Assembly: GCF_009695545.1 (NCBI RefSeq)
Contig: NZ_VUNS01000031.1
Coordinates: 1 to 58,606 of the forward strand
Source: Victivallis lenta
Lineage (GTDB): Bacteria; Verrucomicrobiota; Lentisphaeria; Victivallales; Victivallaceae
Direction of reading: 5' to 3'
DNA: 58,606 bases
Position numbers and translations under genes: made by a program. Numbering within the stretch: position 1 is the first letter of the stretch; the number at the start of each line of letters is the position of its first letter. Positions 1 to 9,838 of the stretch are shown piece after piece. Below the pieces are notes generated by a model. That model saw nothing but the letters and a program-made list of their open reading frames with translations, searched no databases and had not been told where the DNA came from.

Positions 1-125
1 ACTTTGGACCAGAAGCCGTCCGATACTTCCCATGCTTTTGTCGTTGCCATACTCGCCTCCATTATCTGATAGGATAATATGGCATATTATTTTTAATTTT
101 CAACTCCTATTTAGGGATAAGCTCT
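1..125 (+). mobile_element. Possible 3' end of an insertion element
   Basis: Reading frame 1 gives a short open tail, TLDQKPSDTSHAFVVAILAS, ending at a TGA at 67-69. It is followed by AT-rich sequence that abuts the truncated fnlA-type gene at about 126. The fnlA reading frame loses similarity to its family exactly here and hits a stop at 75-77. A foreign piece therefore replaced the 5' two thirds of that gene. An insertion element is the simplest explanation, and the other window edge also looks like one. No terminal inverted repeat or target duplication could be confirmed. Confidence 0.3.
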
Positions 126-605
126 AAATCCGGCAGGCCGATCACTATTACCAATCCCGAAATGACCCGTTTTATGATGACGCTGGATGATGCCGTCAAT
201 CTGGTCATCTACGCCTGGCGGCACGGCGATAACGGAGATCTCTTCGTGCAGAAAGCCCCGGCCGCGACGTTGGCCACGCTGGCGCAGGCGCTTAAGGAGC
301 TCTATCAATCCGATTCCGAAGTGCGGATTATCGGCACCCGGCACGGGGAAAAATTATATGAGACGCTGGTCACGCGCGAGGAGATGGCAAAATCCGAGGA
401 TATGGGAGATTACTTCCGGATTCCGTGCGATACCCGGGATTTGAATTATGACAGATATTTCGAGGTCGGATCGGAAAAAATCAACGAGGTCGAAACCTAC
501 CATTCCCACAACACGCGGCGTCTGGATGTCGCGGGCATGAAGGAACTGTTGAAAAAAATGAAACTGATCCGGCAGGATCTGGGGTTGGGCGATGGCGGCT
601 GTTAA
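126..605 (+). pseudogene. fnlA: 5'-truncated UDP-GlcNAc 4,6-dehydratase/5-epimerase (FnlA/CapE type)
   Basis: This is the C-terminal part of the SDR enzyme that starts UDP-N-acetyl-L-fucosamine synthesis from UDP-GlcNAc. Recognisable family blocks are SGRPITITNPEMTRFMMTLD, VQKAPAAT, IIGTRHGEKLYE, MGDYFRIP and DTRDLNY. The Rossmann fold with its GxxGxxG and the YxxxK active site, about 200 residues, is missing. Family similarity begins at the codon at 126 with no start codon or ribosome site upstream. An internal ATG at 162 could only make a catalytically dead fragment. The order fnlA, cupin, capF, capG is typical of FucNAc cassettes, so the lost half probably lies beyond an inserted element. 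Identity is confident; the cause of truncation is inference. Confidence 0.8.
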
Positions 606-1029
606 AATAGTGGAAGGTGAAATTTTCCGCGATGCGCGGGGCCGGATTTCCAGTCTGAACGACTTTCGGTTTCCCGGCGTGGAACGTTTTTATTTCATTC
701 ATCATCCTGATATCACGATAATCCGCGGCTGGCATGGGCACCGGTTTGAAAAAAAATGGTTTTACTGCGTCAAAGGTGCATTCACGCTCGGCCTGGTGGA
801 AATCGACGACTGGGAGACGCCGTCACGCGGGCTCAGGCCGGAATTATATCACCTGAGCGAGCAGAAGAGCGAAATCATCTGCGTCCCCGAAGGCTATGCC
901 AACTGCATCAGGGCCGAACAGCCGGACTCGGTGCTGCTGGTGTTTTCCGGAAAAATCTTGAGCGAAGCCCAGGCGGACAGCTGGCGTTATCCTGCTGACT
1001 ACTGGTTCGATTGGAGCGCCGTAAAATGA
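592..1029 (+). CDS. Cupin-type sugar isomerase/epimerase (WxcM/FdtA-like)
   Basis: A 145-residue single-domain cupin resembling dTDP-sugar 3,5-epimerase and 3,4-ketoisomerase-like proteins found in polysaccharide clusters. Visible motifs are RGWHGHRFEKKWFYCVKG, with the histidines expected in the cupin pocket, and ICVPEGYANC in the second cupin strand region. It overlaps the end of the truncated fnlA by 14 bases and its stop overlaps the capF start (ATGA), so translation is coupled. Its position between fnlA- and capF-type genes suggests a role in the UDP-FucNAc branch or an associated modified sugar. The exact substrate cannot be read from sequence. Confidence 0.75.
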   Translation: MAAVKIVEGEIFRDARGRISSLNDFRFPGVERFYFIHHPDITIIRGWHGHRFEKKWFYCVKGAFTLGLVEIDDWETPSRGLRPELYHLSEQKSEIICVPEGYANCIRAEQPDSVLLVFSGKILSEAQADSWRYPADYWFDWSAVK

Positions 1030-2147
1030 TTCGAGTCGGTATTACCGGTCAGCCCGGTTTTGTGGGGTCCCATCTTTATAATCTGCTGGGAACCATGCCT
1101 GAGGAGTTTGAGCGGATTCCCTGGGAAGACGCTTTTTTCGCCGATCCCGCCGGCCTGCGTGAATTTGTGCGCAGCTGTGATGCGATTGTACATCTGGCGG
1201 CAATGAACCGCCATCCGGACCCGGGAGTGATTTATGACACGAATGTCCGTCTGGTCAGGCAGCTGATTGATGCGATGGAGGCGGAAAAGGTCACGCCGCA
1301 CGTGCTGTTTTCCAGCTCGATTCAGGAGGAACGCAACAACCCCTACGGCGACAGCAAAAAGGAGGGCCGCCGGCTTTTCCAGGAGTGGGCGGAGCGTACC
1401 GGAGGGCAATTTACGGGGTGCATAATCCCCAATGTTTTCGGTCCTTACGGCCGCCCCCATTACAATTCAGTCGCGGCGACGTTCTGTCATAAACTGATCC
1501 GCGGAGAGGAGCCGGAAATTCAGGTCGACAATTCAATCAAGCTGATTTATGTCGGAGATCTCTGCCGTGAATTTCTCAAATGCATCCGCTCGGGAGCGGG
1601 AGTCAATCCGTATCCGGTTCCGTGGCGGGATGAGCGCAGGGTTTCCGAACTGCTGGCGACCTTTCAGCGCTTTCGGAGCCTCTACTGCGAACAGGGGGTG
1701 ATTCCGGAACTCCCCACCCGATTTGATATCCAGCTGTTCAACACGTTCTGCGGCTACATCGATTATGCCCGGTTTTATCCGTTCGCCCTGAAAAAGAACA
1801 GCGACGAACGGGGAATGTTTGTCGAAACCGTGAAGCTGGACCGCATCGGCGGGCAGGTTTCATTTTCAACCACACGTCCCGGAGTCACCCGGGGAAATCA
1901 CTATCACACGCGTAAGATCGAGCGGTTCGCCGTCATCCGCGGGAAAGCGCGGATTGAACTGCGCCGGGTCGGAACCGCCGAAAAGCTTGCGTTTGAACTC
2001 GACGGAGAGCATCCGGCATTCGTGGATATGCCGGTATGGTACACGCACAACATCACCAACATTGGAACAGACGAACTTTATACGATTTTCTGGATCAATG
2101 AGTTTTATGATTCTGACGATCCCGATACTTACTTTGAGAGGGTATGA
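1026..2147 (+). CDS. capF: UDP-2-acetamido-2,6-dideoxy-hexulose reductase (CapF/FnlB)
   Basis: Bifunctional second enzyme of UDP-L-FucNAc synthesis. An N-terminal NAD(P)-dependent SDR domain (GITGQPGFVGSHL near residue 5, IVHLAAMNRHPDP, SSSIQEERNNPYGDSKKEGR with the YxxxK-like segment) is followed by a C-terminal cupin from about residue 245 (RGMFVETVKL, SFSTTRPGVTRGNHYHTRKIE, RFAVIRGKARIELRR). This SDR-plus-cupin order is specific to CapF. About 373 residues is the normal length. The ATG at 1026 is chosen because it forms an ATGA overlap with the previous stop; an upstream TTG at 1011 lies within the preceding gene. The gene end overlaps the next start by four bases. Confidence 0.92.
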   Translation: MIRVGITGQPGFVGSHLYNLLGTMPEEFERIPWEDAFFADPAGLREFVRSCDAIVHLAAMNRHPDPGVIYDTNVRLVRQLIDAMEAEKVTPHVLFSSSIQEERNNPYGDSKKEGRRLFQEWAERTGGQFTGCIIPNVFGPYGRPHYNSVAATFCHKLIRGEEPEIQVDNSIKLIYVGDLCREFLKCIRSGAGVNPYPVPWRDERRVSELLATFQRFRSLYCEQGVIPELPTRFDIQLFNTFCGYIDYARFYPFALKKNSDERGMFVETVKLDRIGGQVSFSTTRPGVTRGNHYHTRKIERFAVIRGKARIELRRVGTAEKLAFELDGEHPAFVDMPVWYTHNITNIGTDELYTIFWINEFYDSDDPDTYFERV

Positions 2148-3298
2148 AAATGACCGAGTCCAAATTGAAAGTCATGACGATTGTCGGAACCCGTCCCGAA
2201 ATCATCCGCCTGGCGGCGGTTGTCAAGCTGCTGGACAGGCATGTGAATCACAAAATGATTCACACTGGCCAGAACTACGATTACGAACTCAACCAGGTTT
2301 TTTTCGATGATCTGGGCCTGCGCAGGCCCGACTATTATCTGGGGGTGGACACCTCCAGCCTGGGGCATGTCCTGGGCGAGACCCTGATCAAAGTCGAGGC
2401 AATCTTCCATGAGGAAAAACCGGATGCCGTACTGATTCTGGGCGATACCAACGCCGCCGTTGCGGGAATCATGGCCCGGCGGATGAAAATTCCGATCTAC
2501 CACATGGAGGCCGGAAACCGGTCGTATGATTTTAATGTTCCCGAGGAAATCAACCGGCGGATCATCGATCATATCGCGGATTTCAACCTGGTCTACACCG
2601 AGAATTCCCGCCGGCATCTTCTGGCCGAAGGGCTGCCGCAGCGCCAGATCTACGTCACCGGCAGTCCGATGTACGAGGTGCTGAATCAGTATCGGAATAA
2701 AATTCAGCAGTCGAAGATTCTTCAGACCTTGGGGCTGGAAAAGAACCGTTACTTCATTGTCAGCTGCCATCGGGAAGAAAACGTCGATTATCCCGGCAAT
2801 CTGCGCAAGATCATCCTGTTTCTGAATATGATTGCGGAGAAATACGACATGCCGGTGGTCGTCTCGACTCATCCGCGTACCCGCAAGCGGATCGAAGCTC
2901 TGGGCGATGTCAGGATCGACTCGCGGATTCAATGGCTGAAGCCGTTCGGGTTCTTCGATTACAACGCATTGCAGCTCAATGCCAAATGCGCGATTTCCGA
3001 TTCCGGCACAATCAGCGAGGAATCAAGCATGATGAATTTTCCTGCGATCACGATCCGGCAGGCGCTGGAGCGCCCCGAGGCGCTGGATGCGGGAACCATC
3101 ATTCTGACCGGACTGGACCCGGAAACCGTATTGAATTCCATTGACGTCGTGCTGGCGGAATTTCGGGAAAACGGCGGCAAATACGATAAAATCTGTCCGG
3201 AATACCAGGTGTCGAACACCTCATGGCGGGTTTTGAAATTGATTCTCGGCACGGCTAAACTGGCTAATCGCTGGGAAGGCGTCGAATTAAAGCATTGA
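2144..3298 (+). CDS. capG: UDP-N-acetylglucosamine 2-epimerase family, UDP-FucNAc-forming (CapG/FnlC, WecB-like)
   Basis: A 384-residue GT-B-fold non-hydrolysing 2-epimerase. It carries VGTRPEIIRLAAVVK at the N-terminus, HTGQNYDYELNQVFFDDL, GDTNAA, HMEAGNRSYD, PEEINRRIIDHIAD and SDSGTISEESSMM, all typical of the WecB family. In this context it should perform the final C2 epimerisation to UDP-N-acetyl-L-fucosamine rather than make ManNAc. The start at 2144 overlaps the capF stop (ATGA); a second ATG six bases later is possible. It is followed eight bases later by a glycosyltransferase likely to use its product. Confidence 0.92.
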   Translation: MKMTESKLKVMTIVGTRPEIIRLAAVVKLLDRHVNHKMIHTGQNYDYELNQVFFDDLGLRRPDYYLGVDTSSLGHVLGETLIKVEAIFHEEKPDAVLILGDTNAAVAGIMARRMKIPIYHMEAGNRSYDFNVPEEINRRIIDHIADFNLVYTENSRRHLLAEGLPQRQIYVTGSPMYEVLNQYRNKIQQSKILQTLGLEKNRYFIVSCHREENVDYPGNLRKIILFLNMIAEKYDMPVVVSTHPRTRKRIEALGDVRIDSRIQWLKPFGFFDYNALQLNAKCAISDSGTISEESSMMNFPAITIRQALERPEALDAGTIILTGLDPETVLNSIDVVLAEFRENGGKYDKICPEYQVSNTSWRVLKLILGTAKLANRWEGVELKH

Positions 3299-3305
3299 GT
3301 CGTCT

Positions 3306-4478
3306 ATGAAGATTCTGATTCTGACGGAACGCTTCTTCCCGGAAGAGTTTCTGATCAATGATCTGGCGGCGGAGTGGCGGAGCGCCGGCCATGAAGTGGA
3401 GGTGCTGACTCAGGTTCCGAGTTATCCCGGGGACCGGATTTTCAGCGGCTACCGCAATCGGTTGTTCCAGACGACCCGGGAATTTCACGAGATCCCGGTA
3501 CACCGGGTGCGGACCGTGCTCGGATACAATACCGGGGGCGTGAAGCGCAAGATCGTCAATTACCTGAGTTTCGCCTTCTGGACCTCGTTGTGGGCGCTGG
3601 CGAACGGCTGGCGCTGCGACCGGGTGTTCGCTTATCATACCGGGCCGCTATCCATGGCCAGCGCGGGGATGATATTCCGCTTTGTCTGGTGGCGGAAGTG
3701 CATGATCTGGACGCAGGATGTCTGGCCGGACACAGTCTACAGCTACGGCATCAGGCCGACGCTGCCGATGCGGTTGTTCCTGAATCTCGTGGTCCGGAGC
3801 ATTTACACGGCATTCCGGACAATCACGGTGTCGTGCCCGGGATTCGTCGGAAAGCTGAAACCCTATACCCGGAAGAAAGTTGTATTCCTTCCGCAGTGGA
3901 CGACCCATGACACGCCGCTGCCGCCGCGCCGTGCCGACGGGAAGAAAATCTTCACGTTTGCCGGCAACATCGGTTCAGTCCAGAATCTGGACAAGGTCAT
4001 TGACGCTTTCGGAAAGCGGAACCGCGCCGATGCCGAACTGCGCATCGTCGGCGGCGGAATTTATCTGGACCGCCTGCAGAAACAGGCGGTTGACAACGGC
4101 TTTCGCAACATCGTTTTCACCGGGCGGCGTCCCAGTGAGGAGATGCCGGAATATTTTGCGGAATCCGATGTGCTGATCATCTCGCTGAAGCCGGAATTTG
4201 ATCTGACGATTCCGGCCAAGTTTCAAGCTTACATCGCGGCCGGCCGGCCGATTCTGGGGCTGGTCCGCGGCGATACGGCTGACCTGATCCGGCAGCATGA
4301 TCTTGGTCTGGTCGCAGACCCGGCGGATGAAGCGGCGATCGGCCGTGCGTTCGACGCGATGTGCGAGGCTCCGGCCGCCAGATTCGCGGACTGGCGTGAA
4401 CATGCGCTGGCGTTGTCCCGCGATGAATTCTCCCGGGAAAAAACGATTCGCAACATGACAAATCTATTGGTTCATTGA
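3306..4478 (+). CDS. wbuB: GT4 glycosyltransferase, WbuB-like (probable L-FucNAc transferase)
   Basis: A 390-residue family 4 GT-B glycosyltransferase. It opens with [20 protein letters not shown] and continues with [16 protein letters not shown] and WTQDVWPDT. The C-terminal nucleotide-binding half has [40 protein letters not shown] and a conserved [16 protein letters not shown] stretch with the E/K region of GT4 enzymes. WbuB-type proteins are found right after fnlABC and are thought to transfer FucNAc onto the lipid-linked repeat unit. There is no signal peptide; the protein is cytoplasmic or peripheral on the inner membrane. Specificity is inferred from neighbours. Confidence 0.85.
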   Translation: MKILILTERFFPEEFLINDLAAEWRSAGHEVEVLTQVPSYPGDRIFSGYRNRLFQTTREFHEIPVHRVRTVLGYNTGGVKRKIVNYLSFAFWTSLWALANGWRCDRVFAYHTGPLSMASAGMIFRFVWWRKCMIWTQDVWPDTVYSYGIRPTLPMRLFLNLVVRSIYTAFRTITVSCPGFVGKLKPYTRKKVVFLPQWTTHDTPLPPRRADGKKIFTFAGNIGSVQNLDKVIDAFGKRNRADAELRIVGGGIYLDRLQKQAVDNGFRNIVFTGRRPSEEMPEYFAESDVLIISLKPEFDLTIPAKFQAYIAAGRPILGLVRGDTADLIRQHDLGLVADPADEAAIGRAFDAMCEAPAARFADWREHALALSRDEFSREKTIRNMTNLLVH

Positions 4479-4497
4479 CAATACGGCAGGAAAGAGA

Positions 4498-5460
4498 ATG
4501 AAACGAGTTCTGGTAACCGGCGGCAGCGGCTTTTTGGGCAGCTTTCTTTGTGAAAAACTTTTGGAACAGGGCAACGAGGTGATTTGCGTCGATAACTTTT
4601 ATACCGGTGCGAAACGCAATATCTATCATCTGCTGGATGATTCCAGATTCGAGATGATCCGGCATGATGTGACGTTTCCGCTGTATGTGGAGTGCGATGA
4701 AATCTACAATCTGGCCTGTCCGGCATCGCCGATTCATTATCAGCGCGACCCGGTGCAGACCGTAAAGACGTGCGTACACGGCGCAATCAACATGCTGGGA
4801 CTGGCCAAGCGGCTCAACGCGGGGATTCTTCAGGCTTCAACCAGCGAGGTTTACGGCGATCCCGCCGTGCATCCGCAGGAGGAAAGTTATTGGGGAAATG
4901 TAAATCCGATCGGGATTCGCTCGTGCTATGATGAAGGGAAGCGCTGTGCGGAGACGCTTTTCAACTGTTATCGGATGCAGTGCGGTTTGAGGACGAAATT
5001 GATCCGGATTTTCAATACTTACGGTCCGCGGATGCATCCGAACGACGGTCGCGTGGTGAGCAATTTCATTTTGCAGGCACTGCAGGGGAAAGACATCACC
5101 ATCTACGGGGACGGCAGTCAGACCCGGAGCTTCTGTTATCGGGATGACCTGATTGACGGAATGATGCGGATGATGGCGACTCCGGACGAAGTGGCCGGCC
5201 CGATCAACATCGGCAATCCGGAGGAGTTCACGATTCTGCAGCTGGCGGAGACCATAATCGAGCTCACGGATTCGAAGTCGGAAATCGTTCGCCGGCCGCT
5301 TCCGGCCGACGATCCCAGGCAGCGCAGACCGGATATCGCCAGAGCGCGGGAACTGCTCCGCTGGCAGCCGTCCACGCCGCTTCGGGAGGGATTGAGCAGG
5401 ACGATCGCATATTTTGACGAATTGCTCAGAAGTGATCGTGCGTTCTGCATGGGACAGTGA
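4498..5460 (+). CDS. uxs: UDP-glucuronate decarboxylase / UDP-xylose synthase (extended SDR)
   Basis: A 320-residue extended SDR enzyme. [15 protein letters not shown] is the NAD-binding loop. [20 protein letters not shown] is a block characteristic of UXS proteins. [10 protein letters not shown] supplies the catalytic Ser/Thr and Glu, and [11 protein letters not shown] holds the YxxxK pair. The conserved [20 protein letters not shown] and [10 protein letters not shown] blocks follow. It converts UDP-glucuronate to UDP-xylose (or the 4-keto intermediate). An AGGAAAGAG-like ribosome site precedes the ATG. It sits 19 bases after the glycosyltransferase and may supply a pentose for the same polysaccharide. 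A sister epimerase specificity cannot be fully excluded. Confidence 0.87.
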   Translation: MKRVLVTGGSGFLGSFLCEKLLEQGNEVICVDNFYTGAKRNIYHLLDDSRFEMIRHDVTFPLYVECDEIYNLACPASPIHYQRDPVQTVKTCVHGAINMLGLAKRLNAGILQASTSEVYGDPAVHPQEESYWGNVNPIGIRSCYDEGKRCAETLFNCYRMQCGLRTKLIRIFNTYGPRMHPNDGRVVSNFILQALQGKDITIYGDGSQTRSFCYRDDLIDGMMRMMATPDEVAGPINIGNPEEFTILQLAETIIELTDSKSEIVRRPLPADDPRQRRPDIARARELLRWQPSTPLREGLSRTIAYFDELLRSDRAFCMGQ

Positions 5461-5655
5461 GAAAAACACGGTGGAAAGCATTCTTCGCGCCGGTGCCGGA
5501 TGTCTTCGGCGGCAACTCGGCTGCGGAGATCAGAAAGGCGCTTCTGCCGACGGCGGTTGCACTGCCGCAGTTTGCATGTTATATTGTCGAGAAGCGCGGA
5601 TGCGCGATCGAGCGGCCGCGCAATCCGGCCGGAAGTGTGACTGTGGGGTAAAAAC

Positions 5656-6708
5656 GTGAAAAGAGCATTGATTACGGGCATAACGGGTCAGGACGGTTCC
5701 TATCTGACCGAGCTGCTGCTGGAGAAGGGGTACGAGGTGCACGGCATCATCCGGCGTGCGAGCAGCTTCAACACGGGGCGGATCGACCATCTGTACCGCG
5801 ATCCGCATCTGGACGGAGTACGGCTGTTCCTTCACTACGGAGACCTGACCGATTCGTCGAACCTGAACCGGCTGGTCGAAAAGATCGCTCCGGATGAGGT
5901 GTACAATCTCGGTGCGCAGAGTCACGTGCGGGTGAGCTTCGAGGTTCCGGAGTACACGGCGGAGACTGACGCATTGGGGACTTTGCGGCTGCTGGACGCG
6001 ATCCGGGAAACCGGGGTGCCCGCCCGCTTCTATCAGGCGTCTACTTCGGAGCTTTACGGAAAAGTCGCGGAAGTGCCGCAGACGGAAGAGACTCCGTTTC
6101 ATCCGCGCAGTCCGTATGCGGTTGCGAAACTGTACGGCTTCTGGATCACGAAGAATTACCGGGAAGCGTACAATCTTCACGCCAGCAACGGGATACTGTT
6201 CAATCACGAGTCTCCGCGGCGGGGCGAGACCTTCGTGACGCGCAAGATCACGATGGCGGCGGCGCGGATTCACCGCGGATTGCAGGAGTGCTTCTATATG
6301 GGCAATATCGATGCCTGCCGCGACTGGGGGTATGCTCCGGATTATGTCCGGACGATGTGGCTGATGCTGCAGCAGGAAACCTCTGACGATTATGTGGTTG
6401 CGACCGGCGAAATGCATACGGTCCGGGAATTTATCGAGAGAAGTTTTGCATATCTCGGCCGTCCGCTCGAGTGGCGCGGCGAGGGTGTTGACGAAACCGG
6501 CATCGACACGACGACCGGAAAAACGGTGGTCCGGATCGATCCGCGCTACTTTCGTCCGGCCGAAGTCGAGCAGCTGCTCGGCAATCCTGCCAAGGCGAAG
6601 GAGAAGCTCGGCTGGAGGCCGGAGGTGAAGTTCGAGGAACTGGTCAAGATCATGGTGGACGGAGATTTACGGCTGCTGAACCAGCCCGGCTACGAGATCG
6701 GGTTCTGA
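5656..6708 (+). CDS. gmd: GDP-mannose 4,6-dehydratase
   Basis: A 350-residue SDR dehydratase that converts GDP-mannose to GDP-4-keto-6-deoxymannose. Diagnostic blocks are [80 protein letters not shown] with catalytic Thr/Ser and Glu, [10 protein letters not shown] (YxxxK) and [16 protein letters not shown]. The GTG at 5656 after a GGGG ribosome site is the best start. About 195 bases separate it from the UDP-xylose synthase; a short open frame there (5457-5651) has no recognisable content. The next gene, two bases downstream, encodes the following pathway step. Confidence 0.95.
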   Translation: MKRALITGITGQDGSYLTELLLEKGYEVHGIIRRASSFNTGRIDHLYRDPHLDGVRLFLHYGDLTDSSNLNRLVEKIAPDEVYNLGAQSHVRVSFEVPEYTAETDALGTLRLLDAIRETGVPARFYQASTSELYGKVAEVPQTEETPFHPRSPYAVAKLYGFWITKNYREAYNLHASNGILFNHESPRRGETFVTRKITMAAARIHRGLQECFYMGNIDACRDWGYAPDYVRTMWLMLQQETSDDYVVATGEMHTVREFIERSFAYLGRPLEWRGEGVDETGIDTTTGKTVVRIDPRYFRPAEVEQLLGNPAKAKEKLGWRPEVKFEELVKIMVDGDLRLLNQPGYEIGF

Positions 6709-6710
6709 AC

Positions 6711-7646
6711 ATGATCGACAAAAACGCGAAAATTTTCATCTGCGGCCACCGCGGCATGGTCGGCAGCGCCTGCGTGCGGAAGTTTGAAAAAGAGGGCTAC
6801 TCGAACATTCTGAAACGCGCCCGCGCCGAACTCGACCTGCGCAATCAGCTTGCGGTGAAGGAGTTCTTCGATGCCGAACAGCCGGATTACGTGATTCTGG
6901 CCGGGGCGAAGGTCGGCGGAATCATGGCGAATAAGACGCATTGCGCGGAATTCCTGCTTGAGAACCTCGAGATCCAGAACAATGTGATCATGCAGAGTTA
7001 CCTGCACGGAGTCAGGAAGTTCTGCTTTCTCGGCTCGAGCTGCATCTATCCGTGCCGTGCGCCGCAGCCGATCAGAGAGGAGTATCTGCTGACCGGGCCG
7101 CTGGAGCCGACCAACGAAGGTTACGCGCTGGCCAAGATCGCCGGGTACAAGCTCTGCCTCTATTTGAGCCGGCAGTACGGCTGGAACACGGTGAGCCTGA
7201 TGCCGTGCAACCTCTACGGAACCAACGACAACTACGATCCGGAGAACAGCCATGTGTTCCCGGCGTTCGTGCGGCGTTTCGTGACGGCGGCGCGCGAAAA
7301 CAAGACAGAAGAGGTGCTCTGGGGAACCGGTTCGCCGCTGCGGGAGTTCCTGCACGTGGACGACGTGGCGAACGCGGTCTACTTCTTCCTGCAGAACCAC
7401 AACGACCCGGAGGTCGTCAACATCGGCAGCGGCAGCGACATCACCATCAGGGAGCTGGCCGGAAAGATCGCCGCTGCGGCGGGATTCAGAGGAGAAATCA
7501 GGTGGGACGCCTCCAGACCCGACGGCATGTACCGCAAACTCATGGATTCGAGCAAAGCGAGAAAACTTGGATGGAAGCCAGAGATTACGCTCGATGAAGG
7601 GATTGAACGGACTGTGCGGGAGTATGCCGATCTGAAATTGTCATGA
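6711..7646 (+). CDS. fcl: GDP-L-fucose synthase (GDP-4-keto-6-deoxymannose epimerase/reductase)
   Basis: A 311-residue SDR enzyme completing GDP-L-fucose synthesis with NADPH. It shows the family's GHRGMVGSACVRKFE loop, ILAGAKVGGIMANKTH, FLGSSCIYPCRAPQPI with the catalytic Ser and Cys region, EGYALAKIAGYKL (YxxxK), and NLYGTNDNYDPENSHVFPA. It lies directly behind gmd, so the two are co-transcribed and the polysaccharide or glycoproteins of this organism likely contain fucose as well as FucNAc. It is the last recognisable gene of the polysaccharide region. Confidence 0.95.
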   Translation: MIDKNAKIFICGHRGMVGSACVRKFEKEGYSNILKRARAELDLRNQLAVKEFFDAEQPDYVILAGAKVGGIMANKTHCAEFLLENLEIQNNVIMQSYLHGVRKFCFLGSSCIYPCRAPQPIREEYLLTGPLEPTNEGYALAKIAGYKLCLYLSRQYGWNTVSLMPCNLYGTNDNYDPENSHVFPAFVRRFVTAARENKTEEVLWGTGSPLREFLHVDDVANAVYFFLQNHNDPEVVNIGSGSDITIRELAGKIAAAAGFRGEIRWDASRPDGMYRKLMDSSKARKLGWKPEITLDEGIERTVREYADLKLS

Positions 7647-8261
7647 ATATGGCTTGTCGCCGGGAATTTAAAGGATGCAGAAGAAGCTGTCCGGGACTGA
7701 CGGGATTCGAGACAAGGCGAATCGTTATCCGAAATGCGAAATTTCGGCAATCGGATTCGTTTTGGCATCACTTCGCGTCAATCACCGGATCGGCATGCTT
7801 CGCCCGGCTGCGAGCCGGGGACGGACGATCGTTTTTTTATGATTCTGATGGAAGGTACGCCGTTGAAACGATTTCTGGCAGCGGTGCGGAAACGGTGTGA
7901 TTTCTTTCGCGTTTCCGGCTCCGGCCGGTGCGACGGGCGGCCCTGTTCTTCGAGCATGCCGTATTGTCCGTATGGGCGGGAGAAGTCGTGTCCGCCGTTT
8001 CCCGCAAAAGAAGAAAATGGCGATATGAATGCGGATGTGAAGGGAAAGAAGTCCTGGTGATCATGCCGTTTGGGCTTCCTGTCCGTTCCCGGGAATTCGT
8101 GCTGTATCCTCCGCCGGCTGCCGTTTGTCGGTGCAGCTGCGCGCCTGAGGCATGGCCGAAGAAGAGCGACAATCGTAAGGGAAGCGGTAATAACCGGTTC
8201 CATTCCGCTGCTTCTCTCCGGCGGCCGGGGCGCGTCATCCCGGGCCCCGGACCGGCAGAGA
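7647..8261. other. Gene-free stretch between fcl and the GH4 gene
   Basis: About 600 bases without a convincing gene. Several overlapping open frames on both strands (for example 7928-8326 plus and 7778-8203 minus) are low-complexity Arg/Pro/Ser-rich and lack ribosome sites or family motifs. A hairpin with arms CGGAAACG at 7887-7894 and CGTTTCCG at 7910-7917 is visible. The stretch may be decayed sequence marking the edge of the polysaccharide cluster. Confidence 0.5.
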
Positions 8262-8285
8262 GCCGGAGCCGACGTCGGCTCCGGC
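8262..8285. terminator. Perfect palindrome at convergent gene ends
   Basis: A 24-base perfect palindrome (arm GCCGGAGCCGAC) follows the GH4 stop codon on the minus strand. On the plus strand it is followed by CGCTTTTA. It probably serves as a bidirectional transcription end. The T-tract is short, so termination is likely but not certain. Confidence 0.5.
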
Positions 8286-8301
8286 CGCTTTTATACGCCT
8301 C

Positions 8302-9633
8302 CTACGCCTTCAGAGAGTTGAAGTAACCGAGGTAGTCCCGGTTCGCTTCGAACATCTCGTTGACCATGGCACGGGTCTCCGCCAGCGAAAGCACCGCGCT
8401 GGTCAGCGGATCGAACATGACCGCCTGGAAGATCATGTGCGGGTCCTTCGCAAAGAAACCTTCGATGGCGAGCTCTTCACACCGCGCACTGATGTTGTTG
8501 AGCAGCGCAAGCTGCGGCGGCAGCGCCCCGACACGGCAGATCCGCAGCTCGTCGCGGGAAGCCGCCACCGGAACCTCCACGCAGCAGCCGTGCGGCAGAT
8601 TGTCGATCAGGTTGAAGTTGCGGACATTCCCGTTGAATTCGTACCGCGTATTGTCGCCGAACACCGCGTTGAAAATGTTGCTCGCATATTCGTTGCCGCG
8701 CGCCAGCTCGACCGGTTTCGCCAGCTCCTCCTGCGTCAGCTCCTTCCATCTGGCCTGGCGCTCTTCGTAGTTCTTGACGATATAGGCGTATTCGCCCGGA
8801 TTCCAGCCGGTCCCGTGCGTACAGTACTTTTCGATCAGGTCCGGGCGCTTGCGGAACCAGGCGTTGTATTCGGAGTTGTGTCCGCTCGACTCGGTCACGT
8901 AGTAATCGAGCGCGAGGAACATCTCGTTGCGCACGATCTCCTCGTTGTAGACCTCCTTGCGGGCGGTGATCGCCTCGCGGATCAGCGGATATGCGTCCTT
9001 GCCGTTCCACTTGTATTCGAGGTAGAAGGCCTGATGGTTGATTCCGGCGCAGGTGTAGGTGATCTCTTCGACCGGGGCGCCGATCCACTTCGCCAGCATT
9101 CCGGCCGTTCCCTGCACGGAGTGACAGAGCCCGGTAATGCGCAGTTCGGGGTAGGCGCTCTGCATGCCGCGGCAGAGCATCGCCATCGGGTTCGTGTAGT
9201 TCAGCACGATCGCGTTCGGGCAGCACTCGCGGATGTCTTTGCAGATGTCCAGCATGACCGGCAGCGTGCGCAGCGTCCGGAAAATGCCGGAGGGGCCGCG
9301 CGTGTCGCCGACGTTGATGTCGACGTTGTACTTTTTCGGAATCTCAATGTCGGTGCGGAAGACCGGAAAGCCGCCCTGCAGGATCGTGATGATCACCCCG
9401 TCGGCATCCTTCAGCGCTTCGCGGCGGTCGAAGGTCGCTTCGATCTTCGCCGGATATTTGCCGGCTTCGACGATCTGTTCGACGGCGGTTCTGACGAAGC
9501 CGAGCTTTTCGGCATCGATATCCATCAGCGCCAGCGTCGCATCCCGGAAGGCCGGGAAAGAGAGGATGTCCCGAACCAGTCCGCGGGTGAAACCGAAACT
9601 GCCTGCCCCGATAAATGCGATCTTTTTGCCCAT
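8302..9633 (-). CDS. Glycoside hydrolase family 4 (alpha-galactosidase MelA-like)
   Basis: A 443-residue NAD+- and Mn2+-dependent GH4 enzyme. The N-terminal Rossmann motif is [28 protein letters not shown] is the family motif, and metal ligands are seen in GLCHSVQGT (Cys near residue 168) and GINHQAFYL (His near residue 197). These fit the MelA/alpha-galactosidase branch; other alpha-glycosidase activities are possible within GH4. There is no signal peptide, so it acts on imported sugar in the cytoplasm. The ATG at 9633 is chosen because AGGAAG lies 8-14 bases upstream and GH4 proteins begin at KIAFIG. A longer frame to 9729 lacks support. The promoter must lie in 9634-9778. Confidence 0.9.
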   Translation of the reverse strand: MGKKIAFIGAGSFGFTRGLVRDILSFPAFRDATLALMDIDAEKLGFVRTAVEQIVEAGKYPAKIEATFDRREALKDADGVIITILQGGFPVFRTDIEIPKKYNVDINVGDTRGPSGIFRTLRTLPVMLDICKDIRECCPNAIVLNYTNPMAMLCRGMQSAYPELRITGLCHSVQGTAGMLAKWIGAPVEEITYTCAGINHQAFYLEYKWNGKDAYPLIREAITARKEVYNEEIVRNEMFLALDYYVTESSGHNSEYNAWFRKRPDLIEKYCTHGTGWNPGEYAYIVKNYEERQARWKELTQEELAKPVELARGNEYASNIFNAVFGDNTRYEFNGNVRNFNLIDNLPHGCCVEVPVAASRDELRICRVGALPPQLALLNNISARCEELAIEGFFAKDPHMIFQAVMFDPLTSAVLSLAETRAMVNEMFEANRDYLGYFNSLKA

Positions 9634-9778
9634 GACCTGCTTCCTGTTTTTTCGAGTTGAATAAGGGTTCCCTTCGCAAGCGGCGCAAGGCGCCTTTGAA
9701 AAAGTTAGCCCCTCTCGGGGAATAGTCAAGGACGGGAATGTGATTTTTCCGGCAGATTCTTCGACTCCGGGCGCAAAG

Positions 9779-9816
9779 CGGGCCGTTCTCCGGAACGTTT
9801 TCCGGGAAACGGCCCG
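9779..9816 (-). terminator. Hairpin downstream of the clan GH-A gene
   Basis: Arms CGGGCCGTT (9779-9787) and AACGGCCCG (9808-9816) with an inner CCGG pairing form a stable hairpin 22 bases after the glycosidase stop on the minus strand. Only a short T-tract follows, so it could act as a terminator or protect an mRNA 3' end. Confidence 0.45.
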
Positions 9817-9838
9817 TTGTGCGGTGCTGCCGCCGGGC

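Noticed and set aside
5457-5651. 64-residue frame between the UDP-xylose synthase and gmd
   Set aside because: Starts at a GTG inside the previous stop region, no ribosome site and no recognisable content.
9701-9729. Sigma-70 promoter TTGACT...AACTTT for the GH4 gene
   Set aside because: The -35 is good but the -10 matches the consensus at only two positions, so it is not listed as a feature.
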